A DNA stretch of 64,000 nt, taken from positions 62,001-126,000 of the forward strand of contig NW_024067736.1 of assembly GCF_009389715.1 (NCBI RefSeq). Reading direction: 5' to 3'. The notes beneath the pieces are model-generated. The model made no database searches. It saw only the letters and a list, made by a program, of their open reading frames with translations, and was not told the origin of the DNA. The position numbers and the translations under genes were made by a program. This DNA is from Phoenix dactylifera. Its lineage: Eukaryota > Streptophyta > Magnoliopsida > Arecales > Arecaceae. This document shows positions 1 to 13,000 of this stretch, in pieces. The stretch's first letter is position 1; the number at the start of each line of letters is the position of its first letter.

Positions 1-1300
1 AAGCGCATGAAACCCATTTAATGTAACACCAATTACATTTTCAAGTACAGGCTATATATTGTAACTTAAGGAACATGCAAAATCCCCAAAACCTACTTAA
101 TCTGGAGTTTGCAAATGAATTCAACGTATAAGGTTGTAGCAAAAGATTACTAAGACACTCATGCTCTCATAAACAAACAAGATTCTTCCCAGTGAACTGC
201 AAATACATGTTAAGAGGCTTTGTATTAACCATAAATTAATGAAGAAATGAAGCTCCCTTGAAAATTTTCAAGATGTATTAATACTAAATTAGATCAGAAT
301 GGTGGCTCATCAGGGACTAGCCAGTTCAGTTAATACTGATACTAGAATGAACTCAATGAAAAGACACATGGAATTTACCTCACAGAATGTGCAGAAGATC
401 TCTGAGTACATCCTTTTTTCTAATACAACTAAGAGAATCTACTCCCATAATTTAACACAGGATGGAGACTATAAACTTACCAAGACTACTTAAACCATGA
501 AGTATCAGGGAACCCAAAAAAAAAATCACGAAAAAGGAAACAAAAACAATTATACGTTTCCATCATGTTCCATATTGTAGAATCAATACACTCATTGATA
601 TGAGCAAGAATCAATACACCAATCCTTTCTCTATAACAATGACTTGGCGGGATAAGAGACGTCCTTTTACCACAAAACAATAACTTGAGCTATCGCACTT
701 GAACATTAACAAATGGCTAGAAGAGAGAAAGAACTGCAGCAATATTGACTTACCATCTTATATCGGAATCTCCTCTGTTAATTTTTTCCCTCTTAGTGTC
801 CGACAAGAAGTGTTTGCGCACAAGCAAAAATCAACAGAAATACCTGGAATTAAATCATGATTCGAGATAAGCCTGAGAACAATTATAATTTTTATTACCA
901 AAAAAAAAGGGGAAAACTCATCAATACAGGAAAGAATAACTCGTGAAACCCTAATGTAGGCGAGGGAGTAGAAGAAAATTAACTTGTACTAACCAATTTA
1001 CCGTAGAAAAAAAAATAAACTTAAAAGGAACCGAAAAATCGAACGCTTCTTTGAAACTACATATATACGTGCATAAAAGAAGATATGGGGAAAAAAGGTA
1101 AAGAAAAACGAAATCGAACCACCGAATAGATTGCGAAAAGAGCCAAAAAATAAAAAAGATTGCTTCGATTTCTCCTACGTTTTGATGGGTATTTGAATGG
1201 AAAAGAACGCTGAGGCGTCGGCCTAGGGTTTCCTTCCTGCCTTCTTCCAGGGGGGAATCGGAGGAACACGCACAAATCTTTCGGTCGGAGTTATCATCAA
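1..1300 (-). other. possible 5' region of a minus-strand gene running off the left edge
   Basis: No coding exon can be assigned here with confidence. Around 1200-1235, read on the minus strand, there is an AAACCCTA-type motif followed by CT-rich sequence, which resembles a plant 5' leader. Minus-strand GT donor-like sites (GTAAGT near 754 and near 485, GTAAAT near 377) follow at intervals. An open stretch at about 377-430 minus could be a short exon, but its product is not recognisable. This could be the start of a gene lying to the left of the window, or chance. Confidence 0.2.
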
Positions 1301-1789
1301 TAGGTGGGCGGAAGCGAGCCGAGTTGGACTAACTCAAGCTAAGGCTCGTTTTGTATTCGAGCTCGACTCAGGTTTGTCGTTCACGACTGGTCTGTTTAAG
1401 TGCTTTGGCGAGGGCTTGAGGCCTCTTCTAATTTTTAATTATATAACTTAAACTAAGCATCCAGATTATATCTTAAACTTATAATTAAAATGTATATACA
1501 TTATATTGATATAATAAGTACGAAATAACTATATTATATATATGTAATAATAATTAAGATAACATATTTGAAACCTTCATTTCTGCTTGTCTACTAATAG
1601 AGCGGGCCGAATTTAAAACTAGGAGGACCTGGTTTGCAAACAATCCATTCATTTGGTACATGATTGGGGTTTTAATATCAGCATTACGTGACGCATCATT
1701 TCAAGTTTTCTAAGTTCTAATAGAAGTAGCAAGAGAAGTGTTAGATCTACGGAACTGTCTATATATCTTTTGCCACCTTCACAGTCACC

Positions 1790-2327
1790 TAGGGTTGGAA
1801 ATAGGCTCAGACCAGCTCGAAGCCCATCGGACCTGGTCAGGCTTCGGAGTAGGTTTTAAAAAATTTAGATCAAGTTTGGGCTTAAATATAGAGCTCATTT
1901 ATTTTTTTGGGCAGGCTAGGGTATGTCATTAATAAGGCCAAAAATGGGGCCCAAATCAATTTTTTTTTTATGTTGTTATTAGAGAGAATGATGAGGAAGT
2001 ACATGATAAATTAAAATGAGTTTAGCTGAGAATAATATATCATGTATTATTTATTTGTATTATCGGAGAAAACCTAATTTTTAACTAGCTTATTTACTTG
2101 TGAAGCAATATTATAAAATATTAAACTTCAATCAGATTTGGGTCGGACCTTTTTTTGGCCCAAATGGATAATTTTGAACAACCTATTCGGGTTCGGGCCG
2201 AGCTTGGGTCAAGCTGGGGCTCAATTATTTAAAAATTCTCGAGCCTAAGCCCAACCCGAAGCTCAAAAAAAAAATGGACTGGGTTCGGATAGGGGCATGG
2301 CCCTGCCCGCACCCCCTTCCAACCCTA
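1790..2327. mobile_element. candidate hAT-like non-autonomous element
   Basis: The segment starts with TAGGGTTGGAA and ends with the exact inverse TTCCAACCCTA, an 11-bp terminal inverted repeat. Both subterminal regions are rich in short gcccg/cgggc and gctcga motifs, as in the two better supported hAT-type elements of this window. There is no transposase. The flanking 8 bp (1782-1789 and 2328-2335) do not match, so the target duplication has decayed or the element is a chance pairing. Confidence 0.4.
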
Positions 2328-3494
2328 CCTGCCATGCATTTCGCAAACTAGCTGTCATCCTAGCTAATCAAACATCTCTCCCTTTCCTTCACTATTCTCC
2401 CTCCCCTTGCCCTGCCTCCTATCTCTTTTGTGATATTGGAAAGGAGATTTGGAAGAGAATGAGTTGCGAACCATCTAGTTGACTCATGAAATCCCCCTTT
2501 CCAGCGAATCGGGTAGGCTAGAAGAGATGGTAGGTCAGCAGTTTCATTTAGTAGTGGATAGAAAGGCGGGCTAGCTGGCAGCATTGAATCATGGGCTCTC
2601 GGCCCCTCCTTTTCCATGAAATAGGTTTCTACTATGCTTAAAACCATTGCTCTCTAGTCACCATGCAACCTATTGGCTTGTCATCTTTCACTAATTTCCT
2701 TCCGTTTGACAACCTAACCTCTATTGCTAGCACTAGGTAGGAACATAAACCCAACCTAACTCATTTCTATTATATAACTAATCCAGATACAATGGCGCAT
2801 CTGGGTTCTAAAATCAATATGTTTAGATGAGGATTTTTGTTAAATAGATTAAAATTCCGATCTTCGAGACCAATTTAATTATAAGTGAGCAAAAGTTTAA
2901 CTCCGAAACTAATAACTCCTTAGAAATTGAACAAAGCTTAAAAATCAATTTCTAGGCCCCTAGGGTACTACCATATTGTTAGAAATTAGGTAGGTGATGG
3001 GTAAATCGATGATGAGTCAGAATAGTTAGAACTTGTATTGCATGTTTGCAAGAACATGTATAGATATGTATTTAGTTTCATATTGGTTGTGCTAGGACCA
3101 AAAAAAAAGGAATAACAAATTTTTGTTTGCTTTTTGTTAAGGTCTCAATTTGTCGTAAAGTAACTTTTTGACTAGTTTGTAAGAACATCATCTAAAAAAT
3201 TAGGCAAAAATGATTACCTGTACAAGTACTTAAAATCTTGGCGCCACATAATATGGATTCTCATATATTATGATATGCTATTTCTTCAAACCAAATATAC
3301 TACTACTTCAAACTGAAGGTGATCTTGCATATCCAATCTCAATGCACTATCTCACATTTAAACCTATTATATAGTTTCAAGAAAAACATCTGACCTAAAC
3401 ATGTGATCATTTCAATCGGTTATAGCCCAACCCATAATTGGTGCAAACTTTAGTTGTGCCACTCATAATGCTCAAATCTAATCACCAACATGTG
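2328..3494. other. intergenic, no gene seen
   Basis: AT-rich sequence with only short open frames and no recognisable protein, RNA gene or element ends. Confidence 0.5.
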
Positions 3495-3990
3495 TAAGTT
3501 TTTTTTTTGGTAACATGAATACAAACAGCTAAGCTTGTAACCAAATAAAAAAAAAAAAAAGACGAGATAACAAGTGCAGCTCTAAGGGGGCGAGAATAGC
3601 ACATTCCTCTTACATCAGCTTCCTGCAGCAAAGCCAACTCTGGATGAATATAAGATCCATCAGAAATTTCAAATGTTCTTCCTACACCAGCTAACCAATC
3701 CGCAGCAGCATTATATACAGTGAAGTTCTGAAGTGATGATGTTCACAGGAAGATTTCCTTAAGCAAAGGAATTACTGAGGTAGCATGGGATCTCTTCTTT
3801 AACCATTGAATTATGGTCAGAAAATCTCCTCCAAGAATAAAGCAAGAATATCTAAATTTGGAAATTACTAACACTATAGCTTCCTAAGCTGCATGTAGTT
3901 CAGTGCAAAAAATAGAGCTCAAGAAAACATAGCAGGCATCAACATATAGCATTTTACCAAATTGATTATGGTCTAAAAAATTTGCCAGTA
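3495..3990 (-). mobile_element. 5'-truncated LINE with RNase H remnant
   Basis: A T-run near 3497-3508 on the + strand is the poly(A) end of a minus-strand insertion. Reading leftwards from about 3966, the minus strand keeps pieces of the RNase H domain found at the 3' end of plant L1-type LINEs. These are an ELHAA-like motif, then GGDFLTIIQWL (the usual EGDS-TVI-WL block with one change), then NAAADWLAG. At least two in-frame stops break it, so it is a dead fragment. It sits just upstream of the RPL31 promoter. The 5' boundary is approximate. Confidence 0.6.
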
Positions 3991-4309
3991 CGGTAGATTA
4001 GATGGCGTTCTTTGCGGCTTACCATTCTAAAAGTTTTATTTGAGCAGCTCATGGATCGGTGCCAGATTCGCTATATAGTATTTTGCTTTTTAATTTTAAA
4101 ACCTGCTGCGTTTTGGGACAAATAGCGTCACTCTTTTTTTTAGCCGGGCCTGCAATCTCGTACAGGGAAAGTCAACCGATCTTTCTTGCTATCTCACGTG
4201 CACCTCAGTTGCCTGAAGGGAAGGCAGGCACGTGAGGGTGGTTTCGTCATTTACTCTAATGCCAGGCCTTTTATGAAGATACGCGAGTATATCATCTTCG
4301 CTCTCGCGG

Positions 4310-4355
4310 TTTAGGGTTTCTTCTTCAGCCGCGGGTCTCTCAGCTTAGGGTTTAA
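4310..4355 (+). promoter_or_regulatory. paired telo-box motifs in the RPL31 leader
   Basis: Two copies of the TTTAGGGTTT/TTAGGGTTTA motif (about 4310-4320 and 4345-4355) lie 20-65 bases upstream of the RPL31 start codon. In plants this telo-box (AAACCCTA) is a recurrent promoter or leader element of ribosomal protein and translation genes that promotes expression in dividing cells. The role here is inferred from that known association. Confidence 0.6.
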
Positions 4356-4374
4356 GAGAGCCGCCGCGACGACA

Positions 4375-7300
4375 ATGGTGGAGAAGGCGAGCAAGGGGCG
4401 GAAGGAGGAGGTTGTCACGAGGGAGTACACCGTCAACCTCCACAAACGCCTCCATGGATGGTATTTTCCTCCCCTCCTTCCCCAAACTTTTTTATTCCAT
4501 TAGGAAACATTTAAATCGGGGATGTATTCATCTCAATAAGACTTTTCTCATAGTTCCCCATCTGTTTTCTTGGATTTCTCTCGATTTCTCTCTCTCTCTC
4601 TCTCTCTTAATCTTATCTTCGTGATCTGCCCTCTGTTAGTGTTACTTCATTCATTTGGTGGGAAGATTAACACCAGCTCTCATGCTCGTTGGTTATGCAT
4701 CTTTCTGTTTAGTTAAATTTGATGGCTACGAATGCATTGTGAGTCCTTTCTTGGATTAAAACTGAACGCATGGCTGCATTGCCTTTGTTTATTATCGCTT
4801 GTGATGTCATTTTTGAAAGGGATCTGGAAGATTTGTGAGGATGAAAGGGGGACGGGATTAGAAGTGTATGGGGCGGGACTGATTATACTCGAGATTAGAC
4901 GGATGGAGGACTTTAAAATTTTAACGCTAAAAGAACGGAGATTTTCTTTAAGTTTCATCTTCAAGCCAGCACATGATGAATCTATAAGAGGAGATGAATT
5001 GATGCGATACATGGTTAACCGATGCAGTTTTTGTAAGGAATAAAGATTTTACTTGTTTGTTTAGTTATGCCCCATTTTAATTTTTGGACTGTGGATGCTT
5101 GAATAAATGGACAAAACCTCCATGGCAACATCCAGGGTGGTGCATGCGGACGCCTGCACACACGATTACCTTGGATACTGTGATGACAGTGTACATCCAT
5201 TTAGTCAAACATTGGTCTGTCATCCTTATACACGATATGTCAAAAGAATTCTTCTTTTGTGTGATATGCCTTCTTGGTTTCTATTTGTCTATAAAATGTT
5301 GTCTAAGAAAAGATAATTACTAGAGGTCTATATGTGACAAAAAGTGTGTTTCATGGGCCCTATAAATGCAATCTTAACTAGTTGTAAGCTGCATTGAAAA
5401 ACCATGCACAATGACATGCATGCAGTGCTAGCAATACATTGGTAGTTTTTTGTTTGCTTTCTCTACCATGTGTTAGAACACACCTGTTTGATCCTGTGGA
5501 ATTGAACATGTACTATTCCCATCTTTTATCAGTATACCTACTTATTGTTAAAAGATGCCAGGGAAACACAGTTTTCAAAATTGTATGTGCATTTATCGCT
5601 TCAGATAAATAATAAATCAAGTTTGAAAGGTCAAAATCATCCATTACTTGATTGCAACCTGTCACACACATTGCATGTGCCAAACTCTAGTAATTTATGG
5701 TAGGATATAGCTGCATTTTTGTTAGAGTATTAACAAATATATACCATTGATTTGTTCTACATCATCAGCAGCAGCTAATTTTCTCACATATTGGTAGTTT
5801 GAAATTAAGGTGGCAGATTCATGCTTCTTTATGATAGCCAAGACACCCAGTTGTGGGTAATGGGAATTTAATAACTCATCATGGTTGGATACTCATAAAG
5901 TTTGGGCACATTTGTAGTTCGTTAGGTATTTGTACTGACAGTATTTTAGGTCATAGGTATGCATCAAGCATCTTTTTCACATTTCCCACCTGTGATTGTT
6001 AAATCATAAAACAAATATAAGAACTAACTCTAGTTGGTCATTCTGGAACTTAGAAGTGTAGGTCACATCATATGCTTAGTATTATTTCTGATAATAGTTA
6101 ACTGGATTCTGTGGATCAACAGATGAGTGACTTGTTGGTTACTTTCATGCCAACTCTATATTGTCACGGTGACTGGTTGGCATTTCTTTGTTCATGACAT
6201 TAAGTAGCATTTTAGAAGGCATGATGATGTATGATGAATTCTTTTTCATACTCTTGAAATTTTAAGCTCTACTTTTCTAATGGTTAAGCATGATGCACAT
6301 GAGTTTGTCTAATGAGCCACATAATCTAGATTAAATATTGTTCTATGTTTATTTTATTGTTGAATGCAGAACACTTTCTAATCTCTCAGTCTTACATCAT
6401 TACATTTCTTGAGTATGTTGACAAACTTGAATAGGAAGGAGGTTTACTAGTGCTCGAGAAAGCTGCATCAGTATTTCAAAAATATTTGCAAAAATAACCC
6501 AAGTGTTAGAATTCTAATATGCATAAAGTAAAAAATTTACAAGAATAACAAGTTAGAAAATAGTTAGATGCTCTCTTTGAAATCTTAAAATTCTTGTGGA
6601 ATAAACAATTTTTCATTTGTTAAAAATATATCTTAACTCGAGTTTTTTGGTTTTGCGATTTTTCACAAAATGCAAGCAATACAAGGTTTTGGGTAGCTTG
6701 AATCAATTTTAAGTTTGGCTTTGGATCCTCTCCAGTTCAGACATGGACTAGGGAAGTCTAATCTCCCAATCAGGGCTGCAAAATATCTATGCTTGGTTGG
6801 GATTAGGGGCAGCAAAATATGATCCGACCTGCCAACCCGACCCGTATTCGACCCGCCATAAACAGGTTTGGATTTGGCCTAAACAGGTTCGGATCGTAAA
6901 CAGGTTGACCCGTTTAACATGTTTATTAATTGGGTCGGATACATATTTTAGATGTCCGATCTGTTTAACCCGTATAACTTGTTTAACTGTTGGGCTGATA
7001 GATAAGGGCCAGAAGACAAGGCCCATGGCCGGCCCAACTCCCAACTGCATGCCCGCATCACACTCCACCTTGGCCTGATTTCACTTTGGGGGCACGACTC
7101 ACAAGTGACTGGTCCTTAGGGCTTCAATGTCCCTCTCTCGGTCTCCCCTCTCCTCTCCAGCTCTCCTCCGGATTCTTCGCCTGGCGCCGCCCGAGCTCTC
7201 TTCCCTCAGTGCGACTTCGAGCACTGGCTCATCGTCATGGACCCCCCCCCCCCCCCCCCGATCCCAGTCTCACCCGGGATGAGATCATCGACGGCTACAT

Positions 7301-8630
7301 CAAGAGATTCAAGCGAGTGGAGAGAAGAAGAGATGGGAAAGAAGGCCATGGCTCCGGCGGCGGTGGCGGCCAACCTTGTTCTCGAATCACTTCCTTGCCG
7401 AACCCAATCTTTCCATCTCTGCTGTCGTCGATCTCGGCCTCACCCTCTCCGCTGAGATCCAAGGATCGCCGCCTCCGACCTCGTCGCCGCTGACTTTAGA
7501 GGCGCCCTCTTAATCGGTATGCCCCACTCCCTCTATCCTCCCCCCACCCACAAACCCCATCACAAACCCTCCTCCAGCGTTGCCACCACCAATCCATTCC
7601 CCTCAAGCCTTAAGCCTTAAGCCCAGCCTGATCTATCGAAGCAGGCACCTCTCTCTCTCCGTCGAACCCTCCCATCTCTCTCTCTCTCTCTCTTCGTCGA
7701 ACCCTCCAACCTCTCCATATCTCCTCTTGCCGAAAGAAACCCCAAGGTCCCCAACCCCCCACCTCTTTGTCTCTCTCTCTCTCCGTCGAACCCCCAGTGC
7801 CCCTCTCTCTCTTCTTGCTGGAAGGAAATCCAATACCCCACCCTCCCATCTCTCTCTCTCTCTCTCCATTTGGTGAAACGGGTCAGAAAAGCAAACCCGA
7901 CCTGTTTATTAAACAAGTTAAACGGGTCGGATCGGGTCGGGTCGGATTACCAGTTTAATAAACAGGTCGGATTCAGGTTGTAATTTCTAACTTGTTTAAT
8001 AAACAAGTCGGATTCAGGTTTATACTTTTCTGACCCGTTTAACATCTGATCCAATCCGTTTATGTCCGACCCGACCCGATTGCCACCCCTAGTTCGGATT
8101 CATGTGGTATACATGGGGCAGCATGCCTCATAATACCACTCAAGTTGGTTTTTCATGAACCTTTTTTTTCCTCTTATAGTATTGACTCTTTATCTGAGCA
8201 GTTGAGTCTGAATTTTGTTAATAATCTTTCCTGTAGTCAAGTGCATGACCAGACTTCACACGACATTTTTAGTTGTTTATTGTTGTATTTGCATTTGTTA
8301 TCATTCCACAAGTGTTACCCACATCTGCCTGCTTTGTGATTTGTGAACAGCACCTTCAAGAAGATGGCTCCCAAGGCCATTAAGGAGATCAGAAAGTTTG
8401 CACAGAAGGCAATGGGCACAACAGATGTGAGGGTTGATGTGAAGCTCAACAAGCATATCTGGAGCAGAGGGATCCGAAGTGTTCCTAGACGGGTTCGCGT
8501 GAGGATTGCCCGCAAAAGGAACGAGGAGGAGGATGCAAAAGAAGAGCTCTACTCTTTGGTGACTGTTGCCGAGGTTCCCCCAGAGGGGTTAAAAGGATTA
8601 GGAACTAAGATTGTTGAGGAAGCAGACTGA
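4375..8630 (+). CDS. RPL31: 60S ribosomal protein L31 (eL31)
   Basis: Cytosolic large-subunit ribosomal protein eL31, which sits near the polypeptide exit tunnel. Coding exons are 4375-4460 and 8351-8630, joined within a Cys codon (TG|C) with GT-AG borders; the product is 121 aa, the usual plant length. Exon 1 gives the N-terminus ending [13 protein letters not shown]. Exon 2 gives [18 protein letters not shown], then [21 protein letters not shown], and ends [11 protein letters not shown], all hallmark eL31 sequence. No frameshift or loss of a conserved block is visible, so it is probably functional. Odd feature: the single coding intron is 3,890 bp because it contains a hAT-type element (6804-8091). 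A (CT)n tract lies near 4580-4606 in the same intron. The leader carries two telo-boxes. Confidence 0.95.
6796..6803. repeat. target-site duplication, left copy (hAT-type element)
   Basis: GTTGGGAT immediately precedes the TAGGGG end of the element at 6804 and pairs with GTTCGGAT at 8092-8099, a 7 of 8 match. An 8-bp duplication is the hAT superfamily signature. Confidence 0.75.
6804..8091. mobile_element. non-autonomous hAT-type element in the RPL31 intron, with coding-like cargo
   Basis: A 1,288-bp insertion that begins TAGGGGCAGCAA and ends TTGCCACCCCTA, giving an imperfect terminal inverted repeat. It is bounded by 8-bp direct repeats (6796-6803, 8092-8099). The subterminal regions hold many short cgacccg / cgggtcg repeats in opposite orientations, a hAT habit. 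The middle (about 7090-7880) is abruptly GC- and C-rich. It includes a poly-C run near 7243-7259 and an open frame at 7086-7493 with a stretch reading [18 protein letters not shown], then CT-rich repeats at 7640-7870. No transposase is present. The GC-rich middle looks like captured host exon sequence, but I cannot name the donor gene. Confidence 0.75.
8092..8099. repeat. target-site duplication, right copy (hAT-type element)
   Basis: GTTCGGAT follows the CACCCCTA end and matches the left copy at 7 of 8 positions. Confidence 0.75.
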
Positions 8631-9655
8631 ATTCTTGGCAAGTGTATGCCCTCTTTTGAGGTTATTAAGATTATTCAGATTTGTAGGGAGTTTTGGATGC
8701 AATTTGAGTGTTGAACAATGAGAATCTCCGTTGCTGACTCTAAGAAATATTTAAGAATTTTCTTGCTCAGTCTCATTTTATCAAACCATGTACTGTTTAC
8801 AAGTTCTGAATAGTAATCTGTTGGCAGTTGCTTGTTTGGGTGTAGTCTGCATTTATTCAATTATTCACTTCAAAATTGCATGTTTGGACTTTTTAATTAC
8901 CTCAATTAGCTTACTGGATCAAGATTGAGAAATGGGCCAAAGCAGCAGACGCCCGTCATTCTTTGTTTGGTAGTGAAGCTTCCAATTCAGATAGGTGGCC
9001 GCCAGCTGATCTTTCTGATTCAATGTGTTTTTGTGACCATATGGTGATTGGGCGCATCTTGGCCTCATAATCCCTTTAAATCGACTTGCAGAACGCCTTT
9101 GCTAGAAAATGGGAACTTCTGAAAAATTGGCGATATTATTGCCAGACAAGCATCATCCTGTGTCAATCCATGCATAGGGATGGAGACCCAAGTTGATTCG
9201 CATCCAAATGGGCAGCATTTGTGCAAAGAAATAGGTGACTCATAGCCCTCGTTTTAACTTCAAATGAGGTTGAAATGATTTCAGACCGAACTTGTTTCGG
9301 AATGGTATGGAATCGCAAGCACTGCAGGATACCGGTCCGGACTTCCCTGCTGAAGCTTGAAACCAGTCTTGAGTGCAGCCTAACCCAAATTGCCAGCATT
9401 GAATTAAATGTGTGACTAGGGACGCAAGAGCTCTCATGTCTCGTTCCAAGAGGGAGGGAGCTTGGGAGCCAGATGAGGTTGATCCCAAAATACCTCTTTT
9501 AGCATGAAGGCGGCACCGCTTTGACAATTGGGAGCAACTACCTCGAGCAATTACAGAATGATAAAGTGAGGTGTGTGAAGATACAGGAAGAACTAATCAT
9601 CAAAACTACTTAATGAAAGAATGCAGAATTCAGTTGGTCCTAGAATTGGCCTGCT
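8631..9655. other. RPL31 3' flank and intergenic spacer
   Basis: This holds the 3' UTR of RPL31 and then spacer before the convergent minus-strand gene. No further coding sequence is recognisable; the short open frames here match nothing I know. Confidence 0.5.
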
Positions 9656-10042
9656 TTGATTTCAGCACAGTGTCCTTACAAAGGTAAAATAGAATTTATT
9701 TCCCACTCCCAACCAAAAACATTGAAATACAGCTTCAAGTCCTGTAAGTACAATGGGCTATACAAAAAAACAAGCATGCTCAGTAAACAATCTGACTGTC
9801 ATCTGTATGTGTTATTCTTGCTTACAGGAACACATGCAAATGCTAGGGATATACAAAACATCTAAGCAACGAAGTATCATCTGTCCTTATTGTTTGCCAC
9901 CTTAACAGATGGAGAGATTAAGATCGTCCTTATTCAATAGTTTGATGCCATTGATATATTGTGTTTTGGTGTCTCAGTTCTCCTCTTTGTCGTTGCTAAT
10001 GCCCTCTTTTTACAAAAATGGAGATGCATGGAAGGCCTATGA
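9656..10042 (-). other. probable 3' UTR of the gar2-related gene
   Basis: AT-rich sequence directly downstream of the TGA at 10043-10045. No polyadenylation site can be placed with certainty, so the boundary is nominal. Confidence 0.35.
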
Positions 10043-13000
10043 TCACATGCCCGCAGACCACACCTCTCTGAGGAGTCTGTACCTTGCATTGGCATGTTTA
10101 CTTTCTTTCTGGTTTACATCTCTGAGAATTGGGGACACGGGGGGAGTTTTGTCAATGATGGATGTGAGGGGGGAATCTAAGTCATCCAGATCCTCATCGC
10201 TGGTGTATCCCTTTCTCTGGACCATTGATGCCCTCTGATCCAACTCGGCTTTCCCACCAGCTTCACCCACCTTCTCTACAACATCAGCTGGTGAAGGGGG
10301 TGAATAGACAACAGGAGCAGCTTTACATGGGAAGCTGCTGATCAAGTCCTTATCAGTTGGCTGACGTTCCAACAAGCTCTGCAAGAGACACAAATGGCGG
10401 TCATGAAGCATTTAAACTAAAGAATTCCTTCCACTTTGGTCGCAAGTTTAGCAGTGACATGGAGTGTAGACCCCCTCCAAGGTAACAACTATGTTGCCAT
10501 CATGGTGATGAGTATGCTCTTTTCACTAATCAATTTGGCTAGATATTGTTTAGTGGAGATGAAGAAGCTACTTGATAAATTATACTGCAAAATTACCTCC
10601 TCTTATGCATGTCTTTTGTCTAAAAAGGCACAGGCAGAAAGTGAGGTGAAGTAACTAAACCGAGCCAGGTACTGAACCATGACTCCTAGTAACTAAAATG
10701 CACCTGCTGGATCAGATACATATGATGAAGGCTCTGGAAAGAGTCCCCATGGATTCAAGAGAGTAGAATTTGGAAATGGAAGATTTGATTCAGCAAACAG
10801 AACAAATCTTCAGCAAACAGAAAAGGAAATGCAAGAATGAGTGCTAGATCAAGTCCAAGAACATTTTGTGTTTTGAGTTGAGTAAGCCCAGGAAGAATGG
10901 ATGAATTTCTCTGATTTCTTCAACCAGTCTGCAGTGGCAAGCAAATATGGTGCCTGGCCACCTAAAAGAGTCAAAAGCTCTCAGTAATTCTATGCAAACT
11001 AAATTATCTGCCAGAACAATACAGGTATAAAAAAAATCATAGCGGAAAGCAGGTGAGATAGGTCAAATGTTCCTGGCATATGTTATGCTTCATCATATTT
11101 ACAGCTATGGTCATTGCAAATGAGATGAGACGGTTCAGAAGGATGAAGATAAACATATTCGCAACATCAGATTTGAGGAATCAACTGATAGCTGTCTTTC
11201 CACAGGTACCGAGAAGAAGTTATCACAGTGCAAGGTGTCAGATATAGAAGTTCACCATATATAGTGGACCAGAAACTGGAGAGGTTTATTACCATTGTTT
11301 GTCATCCGCAAGCAGGTTTCCTGCAAGATCTGAGTTCCAATATGCATTTCCTAGGTGGTTTTCTTTTTAGTAGTGAGTGTACTTAACAAAACACAAAAGT
11401 AGAATTGATGTTAAGTAACGACATAGAAAGTTAAAAACATAAAATCATAATTGCATCACTGTGATATGATAAAAGTTAGTCATTAGCTGGAGAGGACATT
11501 TAGTGCCCAGGAACCATACCTCAGAATTCAGTTCCTCCAGGAGAATACCTGGGACAGGATCTGGACAGAACTCATCAGGTGTGAAGTTGCATAGTATCCG
11601 TGTAATTAAGGGCAGACCGATTGAAGGACAGAACTTTAATGAACAAGAGAAATTAGAAGAGGATATTGAAAAGGTGAAAACTTCGAAATTGATTTATGTC
11701 AAAAAGCTAACCTCTTTTCTGATGCTCCTTTCAAGAAGCATGTCCTTGGGGAGCATTAAAAGGTTACTCAACTCATTAAGTAGGCGAATAGATTTCAATT
11801 CAGGACTCCCTTCCCTTCTGTCATCATCCTCATCAGCATATATACCAAAAAGATCTGTCAACCATCTGGACCAACTCCCAATCTGCAGAGGAGCATTTCA
11901 GCTAGTTATACATCTTTAAACTGTCCATGGCAACAGCAAAAGAAATTTACTGTCCTGAGATTCATATGAAGACATTTGTACACCCATATGTGAAAGCTGC
12001 AGTTTACCCACTCAAGTTTATGGTTGACTTGTTTAAAAAGGGATCAAAAAACTAAAGTGGTGTCTAGGTAGGTTGATTCAACACCAAAAATAAAAAGTAA
12101 AACATAAACTTGCCAAGAAGAATATGGGAGGGTTTAAACTTTAAAGAATCATGGTTAGAATCCATATATGATATTTCATGGGAATACTTTTGACTGAAAT
12201 GAGCACCAACGGAACAGATAGAAGCATGGTTGCCATAGTGGTTTGTTTGGAAACTAGTCAATTCAGGGAATCCAAAATAAAATTGTGCCTGGGATGCAAG
12301 AATTCAAAGGAAATATCAAGCCATAGAAGTGATTTGAGTCCAAGGATATCATGAAATGGGTTACATGGATATCTCATTTCATGGTCAAGGACCTCATAAA
12401 ATCGAACTCAGATGGATCAAGAGTGCATGGAGAACCAGACACTGGAAAACCATTGTTGGTAGTAGACCGCAGTCAAAGGCAACCATAAGAAACTACCGTC
12501 CATATGAAGAGGATTGGAAGTTGCAAAATTAAAAAGCATAAGAAACTCCGGGAAGAGTCTAATCAGCAGTTACTGTGCACTGGATTAATTCCTACAAGGA
12601 TTTTCCTTTTACCAAGTTAAAGAACAATACCAGGGAACTTTGGGCTAGGGTCACCTATATATTCCAAAAAGCAAGCAGCTCAGCCAACTGGCTCACTTAG
12701 CAAAATTTCTACACATCTATTTGGGGCCATATTTGTAAAACGACCAGTGGACTGAATGCATAGGGACATGGCTCTGCTCTAAGGCCTGCTACAAGAATGT
12801 CAAATTAACTTCTGATTTATATCAAGAAAAAAGTTCTCACCACTGCTGGGTTTTTGAACAAAGAAAATGCATCATGAATATTTGTTCCTCATTTTCATGT
12901 CATATCTAATATTCTGTTTCTAAGCATAGCATCAAACAAACATATTCCTACTTGATAAAACAAGATGCAGTGCAAGTATTATTTGTGAATGCATGAAAGG

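Noticed and set aside
1320-1440. GAGCTCGACTC-type motifs resembling hAT subterminal repeats
   Set aside because: No paired terminal inverted repeat or target duplication could be found around them.
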